From positions 248,001 to 312,000 of the forward strand of contig JASANH010000237.1 in assembly GCA_030248295.1 (NCBI GenBank): a DNA stretch of 64,000 bases, given 5' to 3'. The notes beneath the pieces were generated by a model. That model did not search any database and was not told the DNA's origin. It saw only the letters and a list, made by a program, of their open reading frames with translations. This document shows positions 1 through 11,372 of this stretch, in pieces. The DNA comes from Mesodorylaimus sp. YZB2_4. Lineage: Eukaryota > Nematoda > Enoplea > Dorylaimida > Dorylaimidae. Within the stretch, counting starts at the first letter, position 1. The number at the start of each line of letters is the position of its first letter. The position numbers and the translations under genes are program-made.

Positions 1-27
1 CATGTGACCCGGTTGGGGTTTTGAAGT

Positions 28-125
28 CGCTGGAGTGTTCGACTCGCGGCTGGATGAATTATTTCGCGTAAAGTCCAGCCACCCTCGAGGAGTGCGCATA
101 CCGAATGGTGAGGTAAAGCGTATGT
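28..125 (+). repeat. tRNA-derived SINE, family A (partial copy)
   Basis: The stretch carries a B-box-like motif (GTGTTCGACTCGCGG) followed by an ATTTCGCGTAAAG-type body and a CCCTCGAGG-type segment. The same order recurs at about 6.6, 19.2, 21.5, 27.6, 31.0, 35.1, 37.8 and 57.8 kb. The A-box part is poorly preserved here, so this is a 5'-damaged copy. Confidence 0.6.
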
Positions 126-544
126 TGGCTTCGAATTCTACGCCTTTTTCTCGAATTAAAAAATACCTTTAATATACATAAGGAAATAAATAAAACATTC
201 CCTCGACAGTGTCTCTCGATAGAGCGACAGCCAATTGCGCGTTTTGTAGCTTTAGTTGTTGGAAACGAGGCGCTGCAATGCACTGGCCGATGGATGAGGG
301 GCTGGATATTCCGAGCCACCAGCAGCCCCTAATGGTTCGCATTGTAGTAGAAAAGATGCAGGCCAACAATTGGCTTTGGCTAACAATAATGACGCGTGTA
401 AGCCCGCAAACCAATTTCACAGATCCGCGTACAACGCAAAATTTGAATTTCCCGCTGCAATCCCTATGGCAGTTTCACATTGGTGAAAAATTTCGTCGCG
501 TCAAAGTTTGTGCACGCTAGTGTTAGAAATAACCTCGCGGTCAA

Positions 545-825
545 GGTCAGAATTTTGTCAAAACCCTGATTGGCCGACCCTCGGTCAAAGTCAGGGTCAA
601 GGTCAGAAAATTTTTTGGGGTCTGGTCAAGGTAAGGGTTAGGTCAGAAAATTTTTTGGGGTCTGGTCAAGGTAAGGGTTAGGTCAGAAAATTTTTTGGGG
701 TCTGGTCAAGGTAAGGGTTAGGTCAGAAAATTTTTTGGGGTCTGGTCAAGGTAAGGGTTAGGTCAGAAAATTTTTTGAGGGGTCGGTCAAGGTCAAGGTC
801 AGGTCAGAATTTCTTACACCCGGTC
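545..825. repeat. 40-bp minisatellite (GGTCAG...TTTTTTGGGG unit)
   Basis: About four near-identical 40-bp units run head to tail from roughly 600 to 770, with degenerate flanking units rich in GGTCAAGGTCAGG. Each unit holds GGTCAGAAAATTTTTTGGGG followed by a TCTGGTCAAGGTAAGGGTTA segment. Near-identity of the central units points to recent expansion. A degenerate version of the same unit lies at about 2310-2430. Confidence 0.9.
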
Positions 826-3800
826 AGAGTATTCTGACAGCGAAAGAATGTGAATTTAGTGAAATGTTGGTGAAAAACATTTCAAACTCCAGCCTTCCTG
901 CGTGAGGATCTGGGGGATCTGTTTCACAGCTCTAAATCCCAAGGCATGTCCTAAATTCTAGGACAGTCGTAAGTCATTTCACAATCAGCTCGTGCCCCAA
1001 TCTAGGACACCAAGCTGTCTTAAGTTTAGGACGACTTCGACCATGTCCTGAGACACTTTGTGGCGTCTTTCTTCCCCAGCAACGCTGCCATGCTGTCACT
1101 GCTTTGACGGCAGGTTTTTTTGGGCAGTGGCCTGTCTAGGGCAATCTTCGAGGGCCCTGTGATTGTGGCACTTTGCTTCAACTCTCTCGACTTGCAACAA
1201 CAGTTCTCTTTCAGCCGAACTGAAATTCGGTCGTCCTTTTCTAGCCATTGACGCCAAAACGGGACGACAGAATGCCATCATCATCATTTTACTGCTTACC
1301 CAAGCAAATACATGCATTTGACATGGGAAGACACACAAAATTAATTAAAACTCATACGCGTGGTGAAGTTTCTAGCAAGTATTCTCCCATGGTACAGAGT
1401 CCCGCAAAAGAGTCGCAAAACTCCGTTTGTAGGACTCAAATTTTTGACTTGTAATAATCGAATGATGTGGCTCACACACTCGCCCACTAACATGACAGAT
1501 TTGTGTATAAAAGGAGAATTCCCACGTCATTAAACTCATGGAAAAGCTCATAAAACAAACTAGATTTTGCATGTTTACAGTTCTCATATAAAGTGAACTA
1601 GCCTGCCTTAGCCAACGAGTCCTCGTATGACATTATAAAATCATTCAAATACAAACTTCGACCAGCAATGAGTGCCCGGCTAATTTCTAGCGTTTTCTAG
1701 CGTTAAATTTTCTGATCTGATAAAATGTCTGAAGTCGTCCTTTTTTAATGTGAAACAAGATGTTACATGTTTCAGGACGCGCTTAAATCCACGAATAAGA
1801 CACCTCTATGACAGCTATTGTGACACGAACCCGCCAAAAAATTAGGATCGGATTGTGAAACTGGCCCCTGCTGATTGTGAGTCTTGTGCTATTGCAGTTA
1901 TCTCACTCGCACAGTCCCCTACCTGCCCAGCTGCATAGACTACTGTGCCGGCGTAGTGTGCGCTTGCATCGGCCGCGGCCATACACAAATCCATGGCCGC
2001 TTACAGCGTGGAAGAGATCCTTTTTTAGCAGTCCAGCATTGCGATTGTTACGAAAGAATAAGCTGCAAGAGTATTTTTGATTTTTAATGGGTGTGAGCTT
2101 TTTGGTTTTCCCCAACTCCGTCGAAAACAGCTTTACTTATCTTTTTAAGCTTGATAAAAGCTCAATTTGCATGTGAAATTTTACGTAATGCAACGCAGGA
2201 AACTGTCAGCTGTGCTAAATTTTCTTGGTGAACAGGCAAACACAGAGAAGCTTTTTTGCTGGTGCCAATCGATAAATGTCAAACACAGAGGGAGAAAATT
2301 AACATTTCCTCGCTAAGGTCAACTGTCTGGTCAAAAAATTTTTTTGGTGCTGGTCAAGGTCGGGGTTAGGCCAGAAAATTTTTTCAAGGGTCGGTCAAGG
2401 TCAGGGTCAGATCAGACAGTGAAAAACCCAGGTCTGAAACACTAGTGCACGCCCGCTCTTGAAAGCTTTTTTAAAAGAAAAACGCTGCAACTTCTGGCCG
2501 CTTTTTGAAAAGGAAACCAAATAAAGCCATAAATCAAAAAACTGTCAACACGGCTTGATTCAGTTGTTCAGCTAAAATTGGATTTCGATTTGCTTTAAAT
2601 TGAAGCTGGCCTAATAATTTTGTAGCAGCTGTAGTAATCTCATGTTCTTGTGTTTTTGTGAAAATAAATTTATTGGAATGGAAAGACGAAGTGTCTTTCA
2701 GTATTTTCAGTTCTTTCAGGTAGGCTGGCGCTGATTGTCCCGTAAGCGCAGCTTATGTAGGTGTTTTTGAAATATTGCACGCAACATACCTGATCGTGAG
2801 GGTGAAAGTTAGTTTCAGGTAAGGATTGCAAACATTCTTGATCTTCTAAGTCAAGCTAAGATGGATTGAATCACCTGCATACCTGGTCATAGTCGCTGTG
2901 GGGGGGGGGGGGGGGTTTGCGTGTGTGTCATTCGTTCAAACGCCACAAATAGAGACTAATAAATTAGAATTGGAAGCAAACGAGTCGGTATCCATGGAGT
3001 GGCTGATTAACGTGCACGCACGCACTTGGACTATGGATCAATACGGTGGTCGAGCTAATAGAAAAACGTTGCAAAAGGCAAAGTGGAGGCTGCTTTTGAA
3101 CTAAGGCGGGTAAGCTAAGCTTACAAGGCGAGTTTTCGTAGCCAAAAGAGGGCGGATGAGACGAAAGAGGGGCGAGGGCGGTTAATAGCCGATCCTAGTG
3201 CTGGCCCAGTTAGCAAAGTCCTCTTCTTGCTCGGCCGCCTGACTGAGGCTCGTTGGCCAAAGCGAGTTTATGCAAGGGTCTAACACAATATGGACTCTTT
3301 GCCGGCCTAAATCGCAAAAGTTCGCGGCAACGCGGAATTTGACCGTAACTACGAATGAATCTTGATTAATTCCTGCGGGTCGATGGCCAACTGCCCGCCC
3401 CGAGCTTTTCGCGCCTATCAACTTAGTGAGAAGCTGAGGAAAGGAAAAGGCGAGGCGCGCCTGGCCGGATGCGGAAAAGAGGACCTTCAGAAAGGAAACC
3501 GATCGAAACGATAGTCGCTCAGCGTCAACCACCGACTAAAAAGGAAACTTGTTTCCACGCGCAGTCTCGGCCAGCCAGTCGCCCCTCGGCTCAACCCCGC
3601 CATTTTTTGCCCTTTATTTGGATGCATAGATGAGGAAATCGAAAAAAGAGGGACTTTAGGGACTATTCTCTCCCCCGCGCGTTAGCTTTCATTCCCACTT
3701 GTCCTATACACGCACATATATGAGCCAGTAAAGTTTTCTTCGCGCTTAAACAAGCCTGGACTCTTGTGATCGATTTTTCCCCCCTTAGACCTCTCCTTTT

Positions 3801-4085
3801 CCGTTGCACAATCGACTGCTCGCCCGTCGCGACATCAATACGACACATCGGCCGATTTCAGTCACCGACGCACCGCGCATCACCGTCTCGCCTATGCTCT
3901 TCATTACAAACCCTCGCTCGGCCTAGCGCATGGTGTCCAGCTCACTCACCTGGCCACACCTCGCGCCATCGCCTTATCCGCGTTGCAGAGGGAATAAATC
4001 CCATAAGTGCAATCTTTGCTCGCTCACCAGGATTTCAATTTAAACTGCCCCTTATCACATCGATTTACCAACTGTCATTCGTCAA
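826..4085. other. Non-coding stretch upstream of the arrestin gene
   Basis: No reading frame here looks like a protein family on either strand. It holds the minisatellite remnant at 2.3 kb and a run of about 15 G near 2.9 kb. The last 500 bases before 4086 probably contain the arrestin promoter and 5' untranslated region, but I cannot place a start site. Confidence 0.5.
2310..2430. repeat. Degenerate copy of the GGTCAAGGTCAGG minisatellite
   Basis: Two to three diverged units share GGTCAAGGTC...GGTTAGG...CAGAAAATTTTTT with the array at about 0.6-0.8 kb. No gene is seen between the two arrays. Confidence 0.7.
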
Positions 4086-7000
4086 ATGGATTATATTCGA
4101 AGTTTTGATATACAATTGGCCAAAGATGTCTATTATGCCGGAGAAATGCTAGCTGGACATGTCGTCCTGGAGAATACGGAGAATATCAAAATAAGAGGTC
4201 AGTCAACAATTTTCCTCACGCTCCCTGTCAGACCAGCTTTCCCAATTTGGTTAACCAACCTTGATATAACCCTAAATTTATATCTTCCTCAGGCTATATC
4301 ATGTTTGTGTGTCAGAAAAATCGCACATATATTTGAAATATGCCAAACCTGCTGATGAAAGTGAATAAACCGGGGCAGGGTCATTTTTAATCTTATTTTG
4401 GGTTTTTCATACAAGAAGCCAATTCCTGACTTTTGCCTCGTGTTTGGTATCAAAAGATGGCCCTAGGCGGAGTTTCAAGGAAAGTGGTCCCATCCGCTTC
4501 GAGCTTAGCGCTGTGCTATGCTATGCGGATTTTCTTAAAAATTTTTCAATCAACCCTAATGTAACGGTTCAGTTTCAAATTTCGCGTTTCTTAGCCTAAT
4601 ATCTGTGATATAAATTAAGCTTCTGATAATTTTTCTAAAATAGCAGAAAAAAGCGCAGGATTTACGAAAATTTGTGTCACTTTTTAAAGCGCAGGATTTA
4701 CGAAAATTTGTGTCACTTTTTAAAGCGCAGGATTTACGAAAATTTGTGTCACTTTTTTCAGCTTGTCTGAAACTTTCCGGCGACTTTATTCTCAGTTAAG
4801 AAATTTTTTTTCAGGTATCCGAGTTGTATTGCGAGGCAAAGCGCACGCGGAATGGAAAATAATGAAGAGCGGGGAACGTCGTACGGTTAAGGACGATCAA
4901 TATCTGCTAGATGACAAGGCGGTCATTTGGGGCAAAGGTAGGTGTCTCGTATGTGTACCACCTGTTCTCATTTCCTGACCTGCCTGGCTCACTGCCTCGG
5001 CACTCACTAGATAGGGCGAGGGTCACGTGAACACTGACATATGACAGGATTAGGATTATGTACGGCACGTGAGTTGAGGGGTGACACTGTTTCAAGAGCC
5101 ACCTAGGCTGGCACTTGGATAAAACAGGAAGCTAATAGTTTCTTGAACCAATCTAATCCGAGTCTAACTGGAGGCTGAAAATGGAAGATTTTGAGGATTA
5201 ATAATTTATATGCTCAATGGACTGTGCAAAGCGTGTTCATAATTTTTTCATGGAACCTGTTCGATAAAGAATGCACTCAAAAAACGCATATCCAAGTATT
5301 TGCTTTAGGAATCTGATATGAAATTGGTTATTAGATAAGAGGTACTAAACTTGGGTTTTGTTGTATTATATTAGAGCATACACACAAAAGATTTTTCTTA
5401 CATATTAAAACAGAAAACGTTTTTTGAACAAAACAGCAAATTCCTCCAGGTTGAAAAATATATTGGAGAGAGGGAGATTATAAACTGATTTAAGCAATTA
5501 ATATTTGTAAAAAATATTCTCAGATCTGTAAAGCTAAAGAATTGTGGGCAGACATAATGGATTATCACGCACTGCTATCTGCGAAGGTCGCAGGGCTGTG
5601 GCATGTCTCGCGAAATAGACGCTTGATATATAATCCAGTCTTTTTTATTATGTAGGTTTAAAAGAGCATGCTGTATCCCGCACGGATCGTTTAATACATT
5701 TAAGCAATCGGAACAATTTTTGTTTGCTTTTTTGGAAGATATATACATTTATATATTCATCTTTTTATACGTCTGTTTTCATAATTTCATTATATGTTCA
5801 AGTTTTTAAAAGTTTTTTAAAACTTCAGTAACATATATATATATATATATATACGAGTATCATTTATACGTGAAATATTTTTGTCATGTATAAAATGTGT
5901 AAGAAAATATATATATTTATGCATGCATAATATATATCTCTAGGTATATTTTGTGTATTCATGTATACATATATATATATTGCACATACAGAAATATATA
6001 TATACATATAACAAAATATATCTGTATATTTTTGCGTATATATATCATATACGGAAATACATACATATATATTTATTTATTCATCCGCATGACATAATTG
6101 CCTGCAAAAAAGCGAAAAAAGAGATATGGCAGATACGTTGATAAGATTAAGGAAAATATCCAGCATATTGAAAGCTCTCATTGCATCATTATGTCATCGA
6201 GTCATGCATCCACACTGGTCTTGGGAAGGTCATATATTGCTCTCTGGAATGAGAGGGAGAGTGTATTAGCGACTGCTTTATCAAGCTGGCGGCTTACGAT
6301 TTCTCCAATATTATATACCTTTGTCTATTTTAGACAAACACGAGGATGACGGCGTAATCCCAATTTTACCGCGTGGTGTACACCAGTTACCATTCAAGTT
6401 CAACTTGCCTCAGACTGCTTTGCCTTGTTCATTCGAATCGAAGGCGGGCACGATTCGATATTATATCAAGGTGGTCATTGATATTCCCTACGCCAGTCCC
6501 CCTCAGGGCATCAAATACTTTACAGTCATCGGGCCACACATCGACTGCATGGAAGAGAAATATATGGTATGTCCATTGTTTCTGCTCTCTTGATTGACAG
6601 TATGTCATGTCATACATTATCCATAGCCAAGCACCACACAGCTCACTCGAGGGCTAAGAGACACACAAATCGCCAAAAAGGTTTTACCCCGGCGGGAATC
6701 GAGCCCTCTCTGGGCGTCTTGTAGGCGTCGACCTGGGACAAATAACATTCGGAAAGTAGACTGTTTTCTGTCGCCTAGTCGACAATTACATATTTTTCAG
6801 ACACCTATGGTCGGACAGGACAAGAAAACTGTTTGCTGTTTATGCTGCCAGCGAGGACCTATCGGACTGCGGGTAACGTTGGAACGTACAGCCTATATTT
6901 GCAATGATAATATTCGACTGCACGCATTGATCGATAATCAATCTGACCAAAGTTGTTGTGTTAAAATCAAGCTGATGCAAGTAAGCGGGTGTTTTTTCTT

Positions 7001-8880
7001 TAAAGAACCCGATTCAGTTTATTTTCGAAAAAGTACTCAGCAATTGTCGAGGTCACAAGAGAAATTTTCTCGAACTGCAGGTGCTTCACGCGATGCTATT
7101 TTTTCCATGTTCCAAGCAAAAAAAGTTTAAGCCTATCATAGCGAGAGAAAACAAAAAGTTCAATTAAGCTAATTACTGCCTAATTAGGCCTCTTTGCATT
7201 TTAGTATGTGGAATATTTCATCGACAAAGGCGTCTTGGGGGTTAATAAGAATTTGTCCTACGCCGTGCTTGAACATCGATCTCCATACATACAACCCTAT
7301 TCAACTGGAAAATACGACTCGACCTTGGAGCAACCCATTAAATTACCAGTCGTACCGCCAACCTTAATTGGAGTGTGTCGATTGATTCAAATTTATTATG
7401 TGCTAAAGGTGCCATTGTCACATTTTATACATTTGTTTCCAAGAAAAATAAGATATGACGCATATTTTCAGGCATGCTTAGAATTGGAAAAGTCAGGCGA
7501 TGATTTACTGATGGATTTCCCATTCACTGTGGCCACTGTACCATTTCGTATACCAAACAGCAATACACCGCCCGAAGTCGAATACGGTACGCTTTGGGGG
7601 ATGGGTGCATAAAAAAGGAAATGGTTTTTCGAAAACATTTGACCTGGGAGGGAATCGAACCCACACTCTTGCGATTTCTGACCAGTCGGGTGTTTTCTAG
7701 TCAAAAGTTGCAAAGGATTGTTCAAAAACTTTTGACCTGGGAGGGAATCGAACCCGCGCTTCTGAAACTTTATACCAGTCAGGTGCTTTCCTAGTCCTGA
7801 TTGTGCGGTGCATATTTATCCGTGTCTGCAAAAGATGACCAGCTGCTGTCAAGTTTACTGTTTCTATGTTTGTTTGGGGTCGTTTAAGCTAGTGACTTTT
7901 CACGAACTCCAAGACTTCATGAAGATCTAAATTTGCTGACGTGAATGAAATGCACCGTTTCATTCACTACAGACTGTGCACCACAATTATAAATTCGAAT
8001 TTCCCGCCTTTTTGTCTCTCCAGAACCTGCTCAGTTGCAGGGGCAGATATTCGAAAAAAGTATATGTTAACTGATTGTCTTTATTTTAGAATTTTGTTCT
8101 ACGCACGTGGAAGGGGGCATGTATATTTCGCCAGAATTTCAATTAGGTCAAGTTTACGATGGGACATTGGCCGATGACGAAAGCGTCCTTTTGTACAGAC
8201 CCGTCTACGTTCGCTTAGCAAGTCCTAAGCCGACTGGTGTTGCTGAGAAGGGAGCACCATCAAAACCAACCCCACTCGCTGCCGCTTCGAGGACCATTCG
8301 TAAACAAAGTGCTCCCGCCAGTGAAGCACATTGTGTCATCAACGCCAACACAACGGCCGTCAGCAGTGCTCAAGTTAATTTGGCCCTCCAACACACTCAA
8401 CAGGGTCAAGGACAGGTGAATAGGAGTGGTACGGTCAGTCCCGCCACCGAGAGTGCCGTCACTGCACCGTCCAGCATAGTCTCAGTCAACAGTGGGGGTA
8501 GTGCCACATTGGTGAGACCGACCCAGCAACAGCAGAATGTGCAACAGGTGGTGGTCGACTTGCACGATGTTCGCCTTCTCAACACTGGCACCTTATCATC
8601 CACATCGGCCTCCTCATCGGCTTTGAATACAATCAATGCCATAAATGGGCAACCAGCACGAAAAGCATCCATGACTCTGTTGACATCAGCCGACGACGAC
8701 CAAGCTCTGGTTACATTTTCAGAACCGTTCTTATACTCTAATAAACAAGGTGTAAGTAAGAAAGGGCACCAGTCTGCTGATGCCGATTATTCGACAGGGG
8801 TCAAAGATACTGATCGATTATTACAAGCCAAATCAGTGCATAAGATATCCATTACTAGCGCACCAAATGAGCTGAGGTGA
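4086..8880 (+). CDS. Alpha-arrestin (arrestin domain-containing protein), seven exons
   Basis: Exons by eye are 4086-4197, 4815-4937, 6334-6566, 6801-6980, 7205-7408, 7472-7586 and 8090-8880. All introns are GT-AG, and the exons sum to 1758 nt, an open frame of 585 residues. Residues 1-156 look like the arrestin N domain (start MDYIRSFDIQL, then YYAGEMLAGHVVL). Residues 157-335 look like the C domain (VPPTLIGVCRLIQIYYVLK, then FPFTVATVPFRIP). Residues 336-585 are a Ser/Thr/Ala/Gln-rich, probably disordered tail. Alpha-arrestins are cytosolic adaptors that link membrane cargo to ubiquitin ligases, usually through PPxY motifs. I see no PPxY in this tail, which is odd for the family. The first ATG opens directly into the conserved N-terminal strand. 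Introns hold a 36-bp triplicated repeat, TA microsatellites, a SINE and tRNA-like repeats. Confidence 0.9.
4649..4757. repeat. 36-bp tandem triplication in arrestin intron 1
   Basis: Three essentially identical units of AAAGCGCAGGATTTACGAAA plus ATTTGTGTCACTTTTT follow each other, and the last ends about 57 bp before the exon 2 acceptor. The identity implies a very recent slippage or duplication event. Confidence 0.9.
5740..6085. repeat. TA/ATAC microsatellite-rich tract in arrestin intron 2
   Basis: Repeated TATATA, TATACATA and TATATTTATA tracts extend over about 350 bp within intron 2. Short peptides read through it are only alternating Tyr/Ile and are not coding. Confidence 0.8.
6600..6745 (-). 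repeat. SINE family A copy in an arrestin intron
   Basis: On the minus strand this reads a tRNA-like head with a B box (GGGCTCGATTCCCGCC), then the family body and the CTCGAGTGAGC segment. It lies in the 234-bp intron between exons 3 and 4. Confidence 0.65.
7635..7795 (-). repeat. Two tandem tRNA-like units in an arrestin intron
   Basis: Two copies about 105 bp apart share GACCTGGGAGGGAATCGAAC. On the minus strand this is a T-arm/B-box (GGGTTCGATTCCCTCCCAGG) preceded by a TGACTGG anticodon-stem-like segment. No acceptor stem closes either one, so they look like SINE heads or tRNA pseudogenes. Confidence 0.6.
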
Positions 8881-9330
8881 ATGAGCAGTGGTTTTCATGG
8901 GTTTCTGTGAGAAATAGATTTGATGTATTCATTGATGCTGATGATCAGTCAATTTTAGATTTAGCTATATTAAGCTAGTTAAATGTCCTTTTTGTGTTGT
9001 TATTTCAAATAGATTTCTGGAATATCTAAGGTGTCTGGTACAGTACAATGAGCCTGAATGTTTTTACTCATGTCATAAGCCAAATATTGTCAGTTTTTTC
9101 TGTTGTTGGAATTTCTTTTTGGAAAAAACTTTGCTGGCTGGCTGGCTTTGGGAAACTGGCTGATCGTACGGCAGGTATGTTGAAGTAAGCGAGCGTGGTA
9201 GTGCAAGCATGACTGGCAGGCATAGGAGGGTGTGTGGCGAGCAAAAACTCCAATTGAAGCGGTAAGTCTTGCGACTACCTGCGGCTTAAACATCAACCCA
9301 AAGGGTTGGCGCGTCTCCCAGCCCGAAAAG
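8881..9330. other. Spacer between arrestin and LINE, with a dispersed repeat
   Basis: This includes the arrestin 3' untranslated region. From about 9190 to 9320 it carries a repeat (AAAAACTCCAATTGAAGCGG, then GTCTTGCGACTA and AACATCAACCC). The same repeat occurs at about 40645-40790 inside the decayed receptor kinase. Confidence 0.6.
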
Positions 9331-11310
9331 ATGTCATGTCATGTTTTATTTGTAGCCAAACGCATAAACGCACTCAGGGGCTGCAAAACAAGAAGATAAG
9401 TACAAAAGATTAAAAAAAGAGAACAAATGATCACAGTCAAGAAAGAAGGAAGTCTTAAAAAAATCACTAAAAAGTAACCTTTGAAACAGAAAAACAAAAT
9501 CGAGGTAAGGAATCCAAGGCAACATTGGCGGCCAGCTCATTCCATAAAACGATGCACGAAAATATAAAACATTGTTTGTATGTCTCAAAAAAATGCCTAG
9601 GAACTACTAAATAGTGCGGTGCCACATTCCTCTCGCTAGTGCGAAAAGCAGTCTTATGTACTAACGGATGATCAGCATTAAAATTAAAATCGTGAATGTT
9701 GTTGTAAAACTTGTAAAACTGATAGAGTTTCAAAGGCTTCCTACGATCGAAAAGAGAGACCCAGCCAGCCTTGTCTGGGCCTGCATCATACGAAATGTTG
9801 AAATCGTTCAAAAAAAGACGCAAGGCATAAAATTGAGCGCGTTCCAGTTCATGCACATCCTGTTTCAAAACTGGGTCCCAACAAACACATCCATATTCTA
9901 AAACTGATCTCACACAAGCGTCGTAAACCGTGCCAAGAACTGAAGGCACCACATGACGACCAAGTTTTCGACGCAAGGCACCCAACATGGAAGTAGCTTT
10001 TCGCACAACGCTGCAAACATGTTCGCTAAATTTCATGTCGTTAGTGAAAAGGACGCCCAAATACTTGACCTCGTTGTATACAGTTAGAGGCTGACCGCGC
10101 AAAAAAAGTTTTGGTTGGCGAGTGAGCTTACCATGACCATAGCGAAAAATAATAGCCTGAGATTTCGACAGATTAAAATCGAGACCAGCCAGATCGACCC
10201 AGGAGGATACAAAGTCTATGGCAGGCTGGATTAGATGTTCGGCGTCATCGAGGGAATGTATGGGAGCCAGGATACAAGTATCGTCGGCATACGCTTGGTT
10301 CCTGAATTCTGGAAAGCTCTCGTTGAATCGACGGAGAAGTACATCGAAAAAGGCCACGAATAAAGTAGGACCGAGGATGCTGCCTTGCGGGACGCCAGAA
10401 GTCACTCTAGTAAGGCTGGACGAGCATCCATCGACCACTACTCGCTGGGAGCGACCAGTCAAATACGACGAAAGCCAGCGTATCAATTTAGGAGGTACTT
10501 GATGATCATGTTGCAAATCATTTAATAATAACGAATGACCGACTTGATCGAAAGCTTTCTTCAGGTCCAGAAAAATGCCCACCACGAATTTATACAGCTT
10601 GGAGTTTAGGGAGTCGTGGATAAATTGGCTAGCAGATATAAGGGCACTGTTTGTTCCTCGACGCTTCACAAAACCGTGCTGATGATCAGATAATGACAAA
10701 AAGGGGCTGAGCAGTCGATGAATGTGACGCTCGAGAAGTTTCGACAGAATAGGAAGAAGTGAAATCGGCCGATATGATTTCAGACTGTTCTTGTCGCCAG
10801 TTTTTGGGATCGGGGTCACTTTAGCGATCTTCCAAGAGTCAGGGAAACATTCTTCATCGAGCGATCGATTGAACAATAGGGTTAAAGCGGGAGTGATCGA
10901 GGGGGCGATGTTTTTGATAATGGGAACAGTCAGGCCATCATCCCCCGGGGCGCTGTTTCTTTTCAATCCACGGATGTCCTGGAATACAGAATGTTCTGCA
11001 ATCATACGGTCAATACTATGACCGTCTTCATCAGATGGCGGATGAAATAAAGCATAGTCAGAGTTGTTGAGGTTCATTGCAAATTGATTGTTCAATGCCT
11101 CAGCTTTCTCGCCTGGACTTAATAAAGGGCGATCAAATTCGTCGACCAAGGCAGGAATTTTTCGGACAGAAGGCGCCAGCCGGTAATAAGCAGACCAAAA
11201 TGCAGCTGGAGAATCAACGTTTGGAAAACTGGATTTAATGAAGCCGATTTTCGCCTTACGAATTCCTTTTCTACACTGCGAGCGAGAGATCAACAGTTCT
11301 CTCCTCCAGG
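9331..11310 (-). mobile_element. 5'-truncated non-LTR retrotransposon (LINE)
   Basis: The element is read on the minus strand. It contains a reverse transcriptase frame, a short 3' untranslated tail and a terminal ACATGACATGACATC repeat, typical of LINE 3' ends. No apurinic endonuclease domain or ORF1 is seen upstream, and an in-frame stop precedes the surviving frame by about 20 codons. It is therefore a 5'-truncated copy. A SINE family B head starts just outside it at about 11341. Confidence 0.8.
9467..11293 (-). CDS. LINE reverse transcriptase (partial ORF2)
   Basis: This frame of about 608 residues covers the reverse transcriptase of a non-LTR retrotransposon, which copies element RNA into DNA at the target site. 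Visible motifs in order are PIPKTGDKNSLKSYRPISLL (fingers), an FVVGIFLDLKKAFDQVGH block with the first catalytic Asp, SGVPQGSILGPTLF, and the YADDTCIL active-site box. They are followed by a thumb segment (KYLGVLFTNDMKF). The catalytic Asp pair is intact. The frame reads upstream of the first Met (a WRRELLISRSQCRK segment), so that Met is not the true start. The spacing and the YADD box suit a Jockey/CR1-like clade, but I cannot assign one by eye. Nothing in the frame interrupts it, so the truncation may be recent. Confidence 0.9.
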   Translation of the reverse strand: MISRSQCRKGIRKAKIGFIKSSFPNVDSPAAFWSAYYRLAPSVRKIPALVDEFDRPLLSPGEKAEALNNQFAMNLNNSDYALFHPPSDEDGHSIDRMIAEHSVFQDIRGLKRNSAPGDDGLTVPIIKNIAPSITPALTLLFNRSLDEECFPDSWKIAKVTPIPKTGDKNSLKSYRPISLLPILSKLLERHIHRLLSPFLSLSDHQHGFVKRRGTNSALISASQFIHDSLNSKLYKFVVGIFLDLKKAFDQVGHSLLLNDLQHDHQVPPKLIRWLSSYLTGRSQRVVVDGCSSSLTRVTSGVPQGSILGPTLFVAFFDVLLRRFNESFPEFRNQAYADDTCILAPIHSLDDAEHLIQPAIDFVSSWVDLAGLDFNLSKSQAIIFRYGHGKLTRQPKLFLRGQPLTVYNEVKYLGVLFTNDMKFSEHVCSVVRKATSMLGALRRKLGRHVVPSVLGTVYDACVRSVLEYGCVCWDPVLKQDVHELERAQFYALRLFLNDFNISYDAGPDKAGWVSLFDRRKPLKLYQFYKFYNNIHDFNFNADHPLVHKTAFRTSERNVAPHYLVVPRHFFETYKQCFIFSCIVLWNELAANVALDSLPRFCFSVSKVTF

Positions 11311-11340
11311 CGCATCACGTCAGACAGTGAGGTTACAGTA

Positions 11341-11372
11341 GGGAGTGGCTGGGCTCGTCCCAGGTTCCAAGG
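11341..11372 (+). repeat. SINE family B head fragment
   Basis: GAGTGGCTGGGCTCGTCCCA followed by GGTTCC closely matches the tRNA-like head of the longer copy at 53146. It abuts the 5' end of the LINE. Confidence 0.5.

Noticed and set aside
3766-4152. Open frame of 128 residues overlapping the arrestin start
   Set aside because: It is out of frame with the arrestin exon, and its sequence has no protein-like features beyond the Pro/Ser-rich translation of a leader region.
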